NCBI GenBank assembly: GCA_002314645.1
Contig: DCGS01000082.1
Location: 5,565-11,864 of the forward strand
DNA from: Ruminococcaceae bacterium UBA1772
Lineage (GTDB): Bacteria; Bacillota; Clostridia; Oscillospirales; Acutalibacteraceae
Length of the DNA stretch: 6,300 bases
Direction: 5' to 3'
The notes under the pieces are model-generated. The model saw only the letters and a program-made list of their open reading frames with translations. It ran no database searches and was not told the origin of the DNA. The position numbers and the translations under genes were made by a program. Positions 1 to 6,300 of the stretch are shown one piece after another. The first letter of the stretch is position 1; the number at the start of each line of letters is the position of its first letter.

Positions 1-295
1 TTGCACGCCAAATACCGTCTTCACCTATTTCCCACTCGTCCCAAATTTTTACGCCTCTTTCCTGAAGCCAGCGAACATCATTTGACTGTGCCTGATAAAT
101 CCAGAGCATTTCAATAGTTGCTGCCTTAAAGAAAAGCTGCTTTGTTGTAAGGACTGGGAATTCTTCTGAAAGATCTAAATGGAAGTGATGAGAAGGAACC
201 TTTATAGTGTTTGTACCTGTTCTATTCTCTACTTCTACACCAGTATTTAAGATTTTCTTGCAAAGAGCAATATATTCTTTATCCCAATTTGACAT
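1..295 (-). CDS. thyA: Thymidylate synthase ThyA, N-terminal part (cut by window edge)
   Basis: This gene encodes thymidylate synthase, the cytosolic enzyme that methylates dUMP to dTMP using methylenetetrahydrofolate. Translating the minus strand from the ATG at 295-293 gives 98 complete codons with no stop, running off the left edge. Recognisable ThyA blocks are NRTGTNT (residues 24-30; Arg25 matches the dUMP-phosphate-binding arginine of the family's RTGTxT motif), EEFPVLTTK (44-52), EMLWIYQ (62-68) and GVKIWDEW (81-88). WIYQ and QSNDVRWLQ resemble the ThyA variants of Clostridia more than the E. coli form. The catalytic cysteine and the folate site lie in the missing part, so activity cannot be judged. 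The start is supported by AAGGAG eight bases upstream. The gene begins 12 bases after the carB-dapF stop, which suggests co-transcription and probably translational coupling. Confidence 0.93.
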   Translation of the reverse strand, partial: MSNWDKEYIALCKKILNTGVEVENRTGTNTIKVPSHHFHLDLSEEFPVLTTKQLFFKAATIEMLWIYQAQSNDVRWLQERGVKIWDEWEIGEDGIWRA

Positions 296-302
296 AAGAA
301 GT

Positions 303-308
303 CTCCTT
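303..308 (-). promoter_or_regulatory. Ribosome binding site of thyA, overlapping the upstream stop codon
   Basis: The minus strand reads AAGGAG here, seven bases before the thyA ATG (counting the bases between them). Its first base is the last base of the TAA stop (310-308) of the carB-dapF gene. A ribosome ending on carB-dapF would sit on the thyA start region, so the two reading frames are likely coupled. This also fixes the thyA start. Confidence 0.8.
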
Positions 309-3300
309 TAATATTGGTACATTCCTTTGTAAGCAACGCTTGTGTCACCTGAAAGGATTACTGCATCGTCTGTATAGTTTACAACAAGATCTCCGCCTGG
401 AACCTTAACTGTAATGTCTTCACCCTTCTTGCAGAAGCCTATTTCACATGCTGCAACAACTGCTGCACAAGCACCAGTACCGCAAGCCTTTGTTTCTCCG
501 CATCCGCGCTCATATACACGCATTTTAAGAGTTGTTTCATTTACTACACGAACAAATTCTGTGTTTGTTCTTTCAGGGAAGATATCAGCATTTTCAAACT
601 TAGGTCCAATTACATTAAGATCTAAGTCGTCAACTGACTTTTGGAATACAACACAGTGTGGGTTACCGAAAGAAACACAAGTTATTCTATATTCTTTTCC
701 AGCAATTTCTGTTGGATAGTTAATTACATTTGTAGCTGGAATATTAACAGGAATATCGTTTGAAAGAAGGTTTGCACGACCCATGTTAACTGAAGCATAA
801 GTAACACGGCCATCCTTTGTGTAAACCTTAATCATCTTAACGCCGCTTGGAGTTTCAATTGAAACAGTGTCACGGCCCTCTGAATATCCATTATCTGCAA
901 CATACTTAGCAACACTACGTATACCGTTACCAGCCATATGACCCTCTGAACCGTCACTGTTAAAGATACGCATTTTCATGTCAGCAATCTTTGACTGTTC
1001 AAGAAGGATAATACCATTACCACCAACACCTGTGTTTCTGTCACACATTGAAAGACAGAGTGATTCAGGACATGTAAGCTTTCCATCAAAGTTCTCAATG
1101 ATAATGTAGTCGTCACCAGTTGCTACCATCTTTGTAAACTCAATAACCTGCTTTGTTTCACGCATGTTATTAATGTCTACAAGTTCAGTATTCTGCTGAG
1201 AATAGCGGCTTGCAATAATATTTGCAGCAGCATCTGCTGTGTCAAGCGATGTAAATACTGGAATACCAAGGAACAAAGCTTTTCTTGAAAGTGAAATGTA
1301 GTCAAGAACAGTCTCGTCCATAAGAGCACCAGTGTATACAATGAAGCTGATGTTTTCATTTTCAAGAAGCTCTGAAACAGCGTCTCCATTGCTAATGTCT
1401 GCAACACGTTTAACCTTAATACCAAGGCTTTCAATTGCGTTTGCAGTGTCTGGTGTTGCATAAATAACGAAGCCTAAGTCGTAAATCTTCTTTGCAAGAG
1501 AAATAACTTCAAGTTCATCGTGGCTTTCAACACTAATGAGAACGCCTGTACCCTCACTCTTATTTGGAGTCTTGAATACACGACCAGAAGCTGTAATTCC
1601 CTTGAAGATTGCTTCATTAAGATTCTTACCAATACCTAAAACTTCACCTGTTGACTTCATTTCAGGTCCAAGGTAAGAGTTAGCATCCATAAGCTTCTCA
1701 AATGAGAAAACAGGAACCTTTACTGCAAAGTATGGTGGTGTCTTGTAAAGACCTGTGCCATAGCCGAGTGTCTTAAGTTCTGCCCCAAGCATTACCTTAC
1801 TTGCAAGGTCAACCATTGGAACGCCTGTAACCTTACTAATGTAAGGAATTGTACGAGATGCACGTGGGTTAACCTCAATTACATAAAGGTCGTTCTGATA
1901 GATAAGATACTGAATGTTTACAAGTCCTTTTGTTCCAAGAGAAAGAGCAAGCTTTTCAGAGCAGTCAACAACTGTCTGCATCATCTTATCGTTTATGCTA
2001 TATGGTGGGTAAACTGCAATTGAGTCACCACTGTGTACACCAGCGCGTTCAACGTGCTGCATTACACCAGGAATAAGTACGTCCTTTCCATCAGAAATAA
2101 CGTCTACTTCAATTTCAGTACCCATCATGTACTTGTCTACAAGTACAGGGTTGTCTATACCCTGAGCAAGGATTTTTTCCATGTAAACACGAACTTCGTT
2201 TTCATCGTGAACTATCTTCATGTTCTGTCCACCAATTACGTATGAAGGACGAAGAAGAACTGGATATCCAAGCTTTGAGGCTGCAAGAAGAGCCTGATTA
2301 AGTGTATTAACACCAAATCCTTTTGGACGCTTAATTCTAAACTTCTCAAGAAGTGCATCGAACTGCTCACGGTCCTCTGCTGTGTCTATACTTTCAGCAG
2401 ATGTACCAAGGATTTGAATGCCGTTTTCATCAAGGAACTTTGTAAGCTTAATAGCTGTCTGTCCACCGAAGGCTACAACGACACCTATTGGCTTTTCAAC
2501 CTTAATGATGTTCATTACATCTTCAGGTGTTAAAGGCTCAAAATAGAGTCTGTCAGCTGTATCATAGTCTGTTGAAACAGTTTCTGGGTTGTTGTTTACA
2601 ATTACAACGTCATAACCGAGTTCCTTAAGTGTCCATACGCAGTGAACTGATGAGTAGTCGAACTCAATACCCTGTCCAATACGGATAGGACCAGAACCAA
2701 GTACCATAACGGTTGGCTTGCCAGAACGCTTGAATGTTCTTGACTCACAGTTTTTGTCATATGTTGAGTAGAAATATGGAGTCTTTGCGTCAAACTCAGC
2801 ACCGCATGTATCTACCATTTTAAAGACAGCATCTCTAGGAGTAACGCCTGCCTTTTCGAGCGATTCAATTCCAGAAAGAGCCATGAATGCATCGTCTGGA
2901 TAGCCAAGACGCTTACCCTCAAGATAAATGTCTTCTGTTAACTTTGTCTTTCCTGCCTTTATGTCTGCAAGGATTACTTCAAAGTCTGAAAGCTTTTTAA
3001 GCTTTGCAAGGAACCAAAGATCTATCTTTGTAATTTCGTGAATTTTCTCAATTGAAACGCCCTCGTGGAGTGCTTCAAATATTGTAAAGAGTCTGTAGTC
3101 ATCCTGAAGTTCAAGTCTTTCAAGGATTGGTCCAGAACTAATCTTTTTAACTGTGTTAAGAGTGTTAAGTCCAATTTCTGCGCCACGAACAGCCTTCATC
3201 ATTGCCATTTCAAAATTAGGTGCAATGGACATAACCTCACCTGTTGCCTTCATCTGTGTTCCAAGCTTTCTTGAAGCGCCCTGGAACTTTTCAAAAGGCC

Positions 3301-4378
3301 ACTTAGGGAACTTAACTACAACGTAGTCAAGTGTAGGCTCAAAGCACGCACAAGTCTTTCCTGTAATGTCATTTGGAATTTCATCAAGTGTGTAGCCGAG
3401 AGCAATTTTAGTTGTAATTTTAGCAATTGGGTAACCTGTTGCTTTAGATGCCAAAGCTGAAGAACGAGATACACGAGGGTTAACCTCAATTACTGAATAT
3501 TCAAAGCTGTCAGGGTTGAGTGCAAACTGGCAGTTACAACCGCCGACAATGCCAAGTGCTGTAATAATGTTGAGCGATGCACTTCTGAGCATCTGATATT
3601 CCTTGTCAGCAAGTGTGAGTGCTGGAGCAACAACTATACTGTCTCCAGTGTGAATACCAACTGGGTCAAAGTTTTCCATTGAGCAGACTGCAATAACGTT
3701 ACCTGCATAGTCACGCATTGTTTCAAACTCAATTTCCTTCCAACCAGAAATACACTTCTCTACAAGAATTTGAGTAATAGGTGATGCGTCAAGACCTGTC
3801 TTTGCAATCATGCGAAGTTCTTTTTCGTCTGCAGCAACACCGCCACCTGCACCACCAAGGGTGAATGCAGGACGAACAATAACTGGGTAACCAATTTGTT
3901 CTGCAATTTCAAGAGCGCCATCAATAGTTGTAGCAATTTCAGATGGTACAGTTGGCTCTCCAATTTCATCCATTGTCTGCTTGAAGAGTTCTCTATCCTC
4001 TGCCTTGTCAATTGCTTCAACGTTTGTACCAATGAGCTTTACTCCATGAGCCTCAAGGAAACCGTCCTTTTCAAGCTGCATGGATATTGTAAGGCCAGTC
4101 TGTCCGCCAAGTCCTGCAAGGAGACTGTCTGGCTTTTCTTTTTCAATAATTCTCTTAAGAGTTTCTGCAGTAAGAGGCTCAAGATAGATTTCATCTGCAA
4201 GAGCGTTGTCTGTCATGATAGTTGCAGGGTTTGAGTTAACAAGTACTACGTTAACTCCTGCTTCCTTAAGTACACGACATGCCTGAGCACCAGCATAGTC
4301 AAATTCTGCGGCCTGTCCAATAACAATAGGACCAGAACCAATTACAAGTACTTTCTTAATATCCTTATTAAGTGGCAT
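308..4378 (-). CDS. carB: Carbamoyl-phosphate synthase large subunit fused to a DapF-like domain
   Basis: Residues 1 to about 1070 form a full CarB, which makes carbamoyl phosphate from bicarbonate, two ATP and the ammonia released by CarA. Domains in order: first ATP-grasp half (about 1-400; Arg129, Arg169 in VRPAFTLGGAGGG, GIHTGDS with His243, IEVNPR at 297-302), oligomerisation domain (about 400-550), second ATP-grasp half (about 553-935; LRPSYVIGGQ at 709-718, GVHSGDS at 780-786, IEVNPRASR at 834-842), and an MGS-like regulatory domain (about 940-1070). E. coli CarB ends near residue 1073. Here the frame continues without a stop into a 278-residue DapF-like domain (about 1079-1356), giving 1356 residues. 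Both CarB catalytic halves keep their motifs. The DapF half keeps the fold motifs but lacks one catalytic Cys. The start is the ATG in TAATG at the carA stop, preceded by GGGAGGTG. CarB activity is near certain; the role of the tail is uncertain. Confidence 0.96.
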   Translation of the reverse strand: MPLNKDIKKVLVIGSGPIVIGQAAEFDYAGAQACRVLKEAGVNVVLVNSNPATIMTDNALADEIYLEPLTAETLKRIIEKEKPDSLLAGLGGQTGLTISMQLEKDGFLEAHGVKLIGTNVEAIDKAEDRELFKQTMDEIGEPTVPSEIATTIDGALEIAEQIGYPVIVRPAFTLGGAGGGVAADEKELRMIAKTGLDASPITQILVEKCISGWKEIEFETMRDYAGNVIAVCSMENFDPVGIHTGDSIVVAPALTLADKEYQMLRSASLNIITALGIVGGCNCQFALNPDSFEYSVIEVNPRVSRSSALASKATGYPIAKITTKIALGYTLDEIPNDITGKTCACFEPTLDYVVVKFPKWPFEKFQGASRKLGTQMKATGEVMSIAPNFEMAMMKAVRGAEIGLNTLNTVKKISSGPILERLELQDDYRLFTIFEALHEGVSIEKIHEITKIDLWFLAKLKKLSDFEVILADIKAGKTKLTEDIYLEGKRLGYPDDAFMALSGIESLEKAGVTPRDAVFKMVDTCGAEFDAKTPYFYSTYDKNCESRTFKRSGKPTVMVLGSGPIRIGQGIEFDYSSVHCVWTLKELGYDVVIVNNNPETVSTDYDTADRLYFEPLTPEDVMNIIKVEKPIGVVVAFGGQTAIKLTKFLDENGIQILGTSAESIDTAEDREQFDALLEKFRIKRPKGFGVNTLNQALLAASKLGYPVLLRPSYVIGGQNMKIVHDENEVRVYMEKILAQGIDNPVLVDKYMMGTEIEVDVISDGKDVLIPGVMQHVERAGVHSGDSIAVYPPYSINDKMMQTVVDCSEKLALSLGTKGLVNIQYLIYQNDLYVIEVNPRASRTIPYISKVTGVPMVDLASKVMLGAELKTLGYGTGLYKTPPYFAVKVPVFSFEKLMDANSYLGPEMKSTGEVLGIGKNLNEAIFKGITASGRVFKTPNKSEGTGVLISVESHDELEVISLAKKIYDLGFVIYATPDTANAIESLGIKVKRVADISNGDAVSELLENENISFIVYTGALMDETVLDYISLSRKALFLGIPVFTSLDTADAAANIIASRYSQQNTELVDINNMRETKQVIEFTKMVATGDDYIIIENFDGKLTCPESLCLSMCDRNTGVGGNGIILLEQSKIADMKMRIFNSDGSEGHMAGNGIRSVAKYVADNGYSEGRDTVSIETPSGVKMIKVYTKDGRVTYASVNMGRANLLSNDIPVNIPATNVINYPTEIAGKEYRITCVSFGNPHCVVFQKSVDDLDLNVIGPKFENADIFPERTNTEFVRVVNETTLKMRVYERGCGETKACGTGACAAVVAACEIGFCKKGEDITVKVPGGDLVVNYTDDAVILSGDTSVAYKGMYQY
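311..1144 (-). other. DapF-like (diaminopimelate epimerase) domain of the fusion, with altered active site
   Basis: This region codes for residues 1079-1356. Typical DapF epimerases interconvert LL- and meso-diaminopimelate without a cofactor, using two cysteines as acid and base. Seen here: an N-terminal EFTKMVATGDDYIII block (family form roughly FTKMxGxGNDYxxxD), FNSDGSEGHMAGNGIRSVAKYV (in pieces, 1139-1160), SFGNPHCVVF (1236-1245), ERTNTEFV (1269-1276), YERGCGETKACGTGACAA (1289-1306) and PGGDL (1327-1331). The second catalytic Cys is present (Cys1299, codon 484-482), as are Asn1239, Asn1272, Glu1290 and Arg1291. The first Cys position is Ala1149 (GCT, 934-932), and the usual Asn of GND is Asp1089 (GAC, 1114-1112). 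The length of about 278 residues equals a complete DapF, so it is not truncated. It may be an inactive or re-purposed DapF, or a subfamily with different catalytic chemistry. Confidence 0.9.
1169..1561 (-). other. MGS-like allosteric domain of CarB, divergent
   Basis: This region codes for residues about 940-1070. In E. coli this domain binds UMP (inhibitor) and IMP, and the same region carries ornithine activation. The fold pattern is recognisable: GVLISV (945-950), LAKKIYDLGF (961-970), YATPDTA (973-979), FIVYTG (1012-1017), FLGIPVFTS (1036-1044). By hand alignment, the two threonines of E. coli THGT are kept (Thr975, Thr978), but Lys954, Lys993, Asn1015 and Thr1017 correspond to Glu955, Asp994, Tyr1015 and Gly1017. 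The usual VNKVxEG is VADISNG. The E. coli residue list is from memory, and the alignment was made by eye. Confidence 0.75.
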
Positions 4379-5439
4379 TAGTCTGCACCTCCCATCATGC
4401 TAACGAATCTGTCAAATAAAAAGCTTGTATCCTTTGGTCCCGTACATGCCTCAGGATGGTACTGTACCGTGAATGCGTTATATTCAGGGTAGTCAATTCC
4501 TTCACAAGTTTTGTCGTTTGCATTAATGTAGCGCTCTTCACCAATTTTAATGCTGCTAGATACAACGGCATAACCGTGGTTCTGGCTGGTGATGAATGTT
4601 CTTGTGCCCTTAACGTCCTTACAAGGTTGGTTTACACCTCTATGTCCATACTTAAGCTTCTCTGTTACACCGCCTGCAGCAAGAGCTGTGAGCTGGTGTC
4701 CAAGACAAATGCCAAAGATTGGAGCCTTGCCGAGCATTTTCTTTATCTGTTCAATTTGGAATGTGTTTTCAGCTGGGTCTCCAGGACCATTTGAAAGCAT
4801 AATTCCATCTGGATTTGCACTTAATATTTCTTCTGCTGTGTATGTAGCTGGAACGATTTTTACATCGCAGCCTCTTTTTTGGAGCTCTCTGATAATATTT
4901 TTCTTTGCGCCATAATCTACTAAAGTAACGTTGTACTTCTTCTCGCCTACCGCTTTTTCTGTGTATTCCTTTTCACAAGTAACACTTGGAACCGCATCTT
5001 TAATGACATAGTCCTTAACTTTCTTCAAGTTCTTTGGAACTTCGTCACAGATTATTGCATTCATTACACCGTGTTCACGAATGATTTTTGTAATTTCTCT
5101 GGTGTCAATTCCGTAAATGCCAGGAATGCCCTCCTCTTTAAGGAAGGTGTCGAGATCCTTTTCACATCTGAAGTTAGATGGTGCGTCACACCACTCACGG
5201 ACCACGTATCCTTTAACACAACATTTTCCTTCATAGTCCTCTGGAATAATTCCATAGTTACCAATGAGTGGGAATGTTTGAAGGACAATTTGTCCATAGT
5301 AGCTTGGGTCAGTAAGTGTTTCTATATAGCCACACATACCAGTGGTGAAAACGAGTTCACCAATAGACTCTGCCGATGCTCCAAAAGCAAAGCCTTCATA
5401 AACGGTTCCGTCTGATAGTACGAGATATCTTTTTTGCAT
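4378..5439 (-). CDS. carA: Carbamoyl-phosphate synthase small (glutaminase) subunit
   Basis: CarA is the class I glutamine amidotransferase subunit that hydrolyses glutamine and channels ammonia to CarB for carbamoyl phosphate synthesis in the cytosol. The 353-residue product has the usual two parts. The N-terminal CarA-specific domain (about 1-150) includes LSDGTVYEGFAFG (8-20), FTTGMCGYIETLTDPSY (31-47) and IYGIDTREIT (108-117). The C-terminal glutaminase domain (about 170-350) includes LSNGPGDP (215-222), GICLGHQ (243-249) with nucleophile Cys245, GHRGVNQP (265-272), TSQNHGY (284-290) and QYHPEA (326-331) with His328 and Glu330, completing the catalytic triad. Length is slightly shorter than the E. 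coli protein (about 380) and normal for Firmicutes. The ATG has AGGAG eight bases upstream. The gene ends in TAATG, overlapping the carB start by one base, as expected for subunits made in equal amounts. It follows the ornithine carbamoyltransferase gene by 27 bases. Confidence 0.98.
   Translation of the reverse strand: MQKRYLVLSDGTVYEGFAFGASAESIGELVFTTGMCGYIETLTDPSYYGQIVLQTFPLIGNYGIIPEDYEGKCCVKGYVVREWCDAPSNFRCEKDLDTFLKEEGIPGIYGIDTREITKIIREHGVMNAIICDEVPKNLKKVKDYVIKDAVPSVTCEKEYTEKAVGEKKYNVTLVDYGAKKNIIRELQKRGCDVKIVPATYTAEEILSANPDGIMLSNGPGDPAENTFQIEQIKKMLGKAPIFGICLGHQLTALAAGGVTEKLKYGHRGVNQPCKDVKGTRTFITSQNHGYAVVSSSIKIGEERYINANDKTCEGIDYPEYNAFTVQYHPEACTGPKDTSFLFDRFVSMMGGAD
4386..4393 (-). promoter_or_regulatory. 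Ribosome binding site of carB inside the end of carA
   Basis: The minus strand reads GGGAGGTG here, within the last codons of carA (Met-Gly-Gly-Ala-Asp), seven bases before the carB ATG. Together with the TAATG overlap it supports this start and coupled translation of carA and carB. Confidence 0.8.
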
Positions 5440-5447
5440 TATGGCGT

Positions 5448-5452
5448 CTCCT
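5448..5452 (-). promoter_or_regulatory. Ribosome binding site of carA
   Basis: The minus strand reads AGGAG eight bases before the carA ATG, in the 27-base gap after the ornithine carbamoyltransferase stop. The gap has no room for a convincing promoter and shows no hairpin that would serve as a terminator, so carA is probably read from the upstream gene's transcript. Confidence 0.75.
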
Positions 5453-5466
5453 AATCTTTCTAAGTT

Positions 5467-6300
5467 TTAAAGTGTTGCAGCCATAACGGCCTTAATTGTA
5501 TGCATTCTGTTTTCAGCTTCCTTGAAAACAATAGATTGTTCGCTTTCGAATACTTCGTCTGTTACTTCCATATCCTCGCGGCCAAATCTGTCATACATTT
5601 CTTTTCCTATTTCTGTATCTATGTCATGGAATGCTGGGAGACAATGCATGAATACAACATTGTCAGCAGCATTATCCATGAGCTGTTTATTTACTTGGTA
5701 AGGTGCAAGTTCCTTTATACGCTCTTCCCAAACTTCAACTGGCTCGCCCATTGAAACCCAAACGTCTGTGTAAATAACGTTTGCATTCTTTGTAGCCTTC
5801 ATTGGGTCCTCTTCAAATGTGAGTGTTGCGCCTGTCTCTTTGCAGATTTCCTCACACTTCTTTATGAGTTCTTCATCTGGGAAGTATTTCTTTGGTGCGC
5901 ATGCTGTGAAGTTAAGTCCCATCTTTGCGCAGCCAACCATGAGTGAGTTACCCATATTGTAACGAGCGTCTCCCATATATACAAAGTTAATTCCCTTAAG
6001 AGTTCCGAACTGTTCCTTTATTGTAAGGAAGTCAGCAAGGATTTGTGTTGGATGTGATTCATTTGTAAGACCATTCCATACAGGAACTTTAGAGTTCTTT
6101 GCAATTTCCTCAACAATTTCCTGACCGTAGCCTCTGTACTCAATGCCATCATAAATGCTAGCAAGTACACGAGCTGTGTCTTCAATTGTTTCCTTCTTAC
6201 CAATTTGAGAATCCTTTGGATTTAAGTATGTAGTACCCATTCCAAGGTCGTGTGCTGCAACCTCAAAGCTGCAACGTGTTCTTGTGCTTGTCTTTTCAAA
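5467..6300 (-). CDS. argF: Ornithine carbamoyltransferase, C-terminal part (cut by window edge)
   Basis: The enzyme transfers the carbamoyl group from carbamoyl phosphate to ornithine, giving citrulline. The frame is open to the right edge and gives 277 residues. The ATG at 6240-6238 is internal, because the 20 codons upstream of it encode FEKTSTRTRCSFEVAAHDLG, the conserved carbamoyl-phosphate-binding segment. About 50 N-terminal residues are missing by comparison with E. coli ArgI. Motifs (fragment numbering): STRTR (5-9), HPTQ (83-86), DVWVSMG (179-185, ornithine loop) and HCLPA (219-223, active-site Cys), then EVTDEVFES and the C-terminal ENRMHTIKAVMAATL. Similarity to E. coli ArgF/ArgI and to ArcB is strong along the whole length. 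Sequence alone does not settle anabolic (argF) versus catabolic (arcB) use. Placement directly before carAB, which makes its substrate, favours the anabolic role. The enzyme looks intact in the visible part. Confidence 0.95.
   Translation of the reverse strand, partial: FEKTSTRTRCSFEVAAHDLGMGTTYLNPKDSQIGKKETIEDTARVLASIYDGIEYRGYGQEIVEEIAKNSKVPVWNGLTNESHPTQILADFLTIKEQFGTLKGINFVYMGDARYNMGNSLMVGCAKMGLNFTACAPKKYFPDEELIKKCEEICKETGATLTFEEDPMKATKNANVIYTDVWVSMGEPVEVWEERIKELAPYQVNKQLMDNAADNVVFMHCLPAFHDIDTEIGKEMYDRFGREDMEVTDEVFESEQSIVFKEAENRMHTIKAVMAATL

Noticed and set aside
308..1144. DapF part as a pseudogene remnant
   Set aside because: The frame is intact for the full family length, conserved motifs are kept from end to end, and the stop lies at the expected place. 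The active-site substitutions point to altered function rather than decay, though inactivity is possible.
3896..4234. Open plus-strand frame of 112 codons inside carB, and similar plus-strand frames at 414-719, 4456-4794, 4589-4915 and 5071-5415
   Set aside because: All lie opposite well-supported conserved genes, have no ribosome binding site I can see, and encode Cys/Ser/Leu/Phe-rich strings with no recognisable domain. They are shadows of the coding strand.
5440..5466. Possible promoter, attenuator or terminator between argF and carA
   Set aside because: Only 27 bases, mostly taken up by the carA ribosome binding site. No inverted repeat with a T-run and no -35/-10 pair is visible.
5440..5469. 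argF and carA are in the same reading frame, separated by one TAA and nine sense codons, which might suggest stop readthrough to an ArgF-CarA fusion
   Set aside because: A shared frame with no further stop over nine codons is common by chance. carA has its own AGGAG and ATG, and the ArgF C-terminus (KAVMAATL) ends where the family ends.
5467..6240. Ornithine carbamoyltransferase starting at the ATG at 6240
   Set aside because: The frame is open upstream to the window edge and encodes the conserved FEKTSTRTR carbamoyl-phosphate site, so this ATG is internal and the gene is a partial one.

Overview
The window is a dense run of biosynthetic genes, all transcribed on the minus strand, with no gap longer than about 30 bases. 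In transcription order (right to left) it holds: the 3' part of an ornithine carbamoyltransferase gene (argF/arcB type, cut by the right edge); carA, the glutaminase subunit of carbamoyl-phosphate synthase; a 1356-codon gene in which the large subunit, CarB, runs in frame into a diaminopimelate-epimerase (DapF) domain; and the 5' part of thyA, thymidylate synthase (cut by the left edge). I see no RNA gene, mobile element, CRISPR array, promoter or terminator.

The genes look like one transcription unit. argF and carA are 27 bases apart, carA and carB overlap by one base (TAATG), and the thyA ribosome binding site lies across the stop codon of the carB-dapF gene. CarA and CarB make carbamoyl phosphate from glutamine, bicarbonate and ATP. 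Ornithine carbamoyltransferase uses it to make citrulline for arginine. Carbamoyl phosphate also feeds pyrimidine synthesis, and ThyA later converts dUMP to dTMP. A working DapF would convert LL- to meso-diaminopimelate for lysine and peptidoglycan.

The part most worth attention is the carB-dapF gene. It is a fusion of two enzymes from different pathways. Its DapF half has Ala where the family has the first of its two catalytic cysteines (MAGNGIRS instead of the usual M/ECGNGxRC), and Asp where the family has a substrate-binding Asn near the N-terminus (GDDY instead of GNDY/F). The second cysteine motif (ACGTGA) is intact. The CarB regulatory domain next to the fusion point also differs from E. 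coli CarB at most of the nucleotide-contacting positions I can recall. The two CarB catalytic halves look normal. The fused tail may therefore be an altered or non-catalytic DapF domain rather than an ordinary epimerase.

The moderate-to-low GC content, strong AGGAG-type ribosome binding sites, Clostridia-like ThyA sequence and tight operon suggest an anaerobic Firmicute (Clostridia, perhaps Lachnospiraceae-like). This is an impression from sequence style only. Another lineage with similar composition is not excluded.
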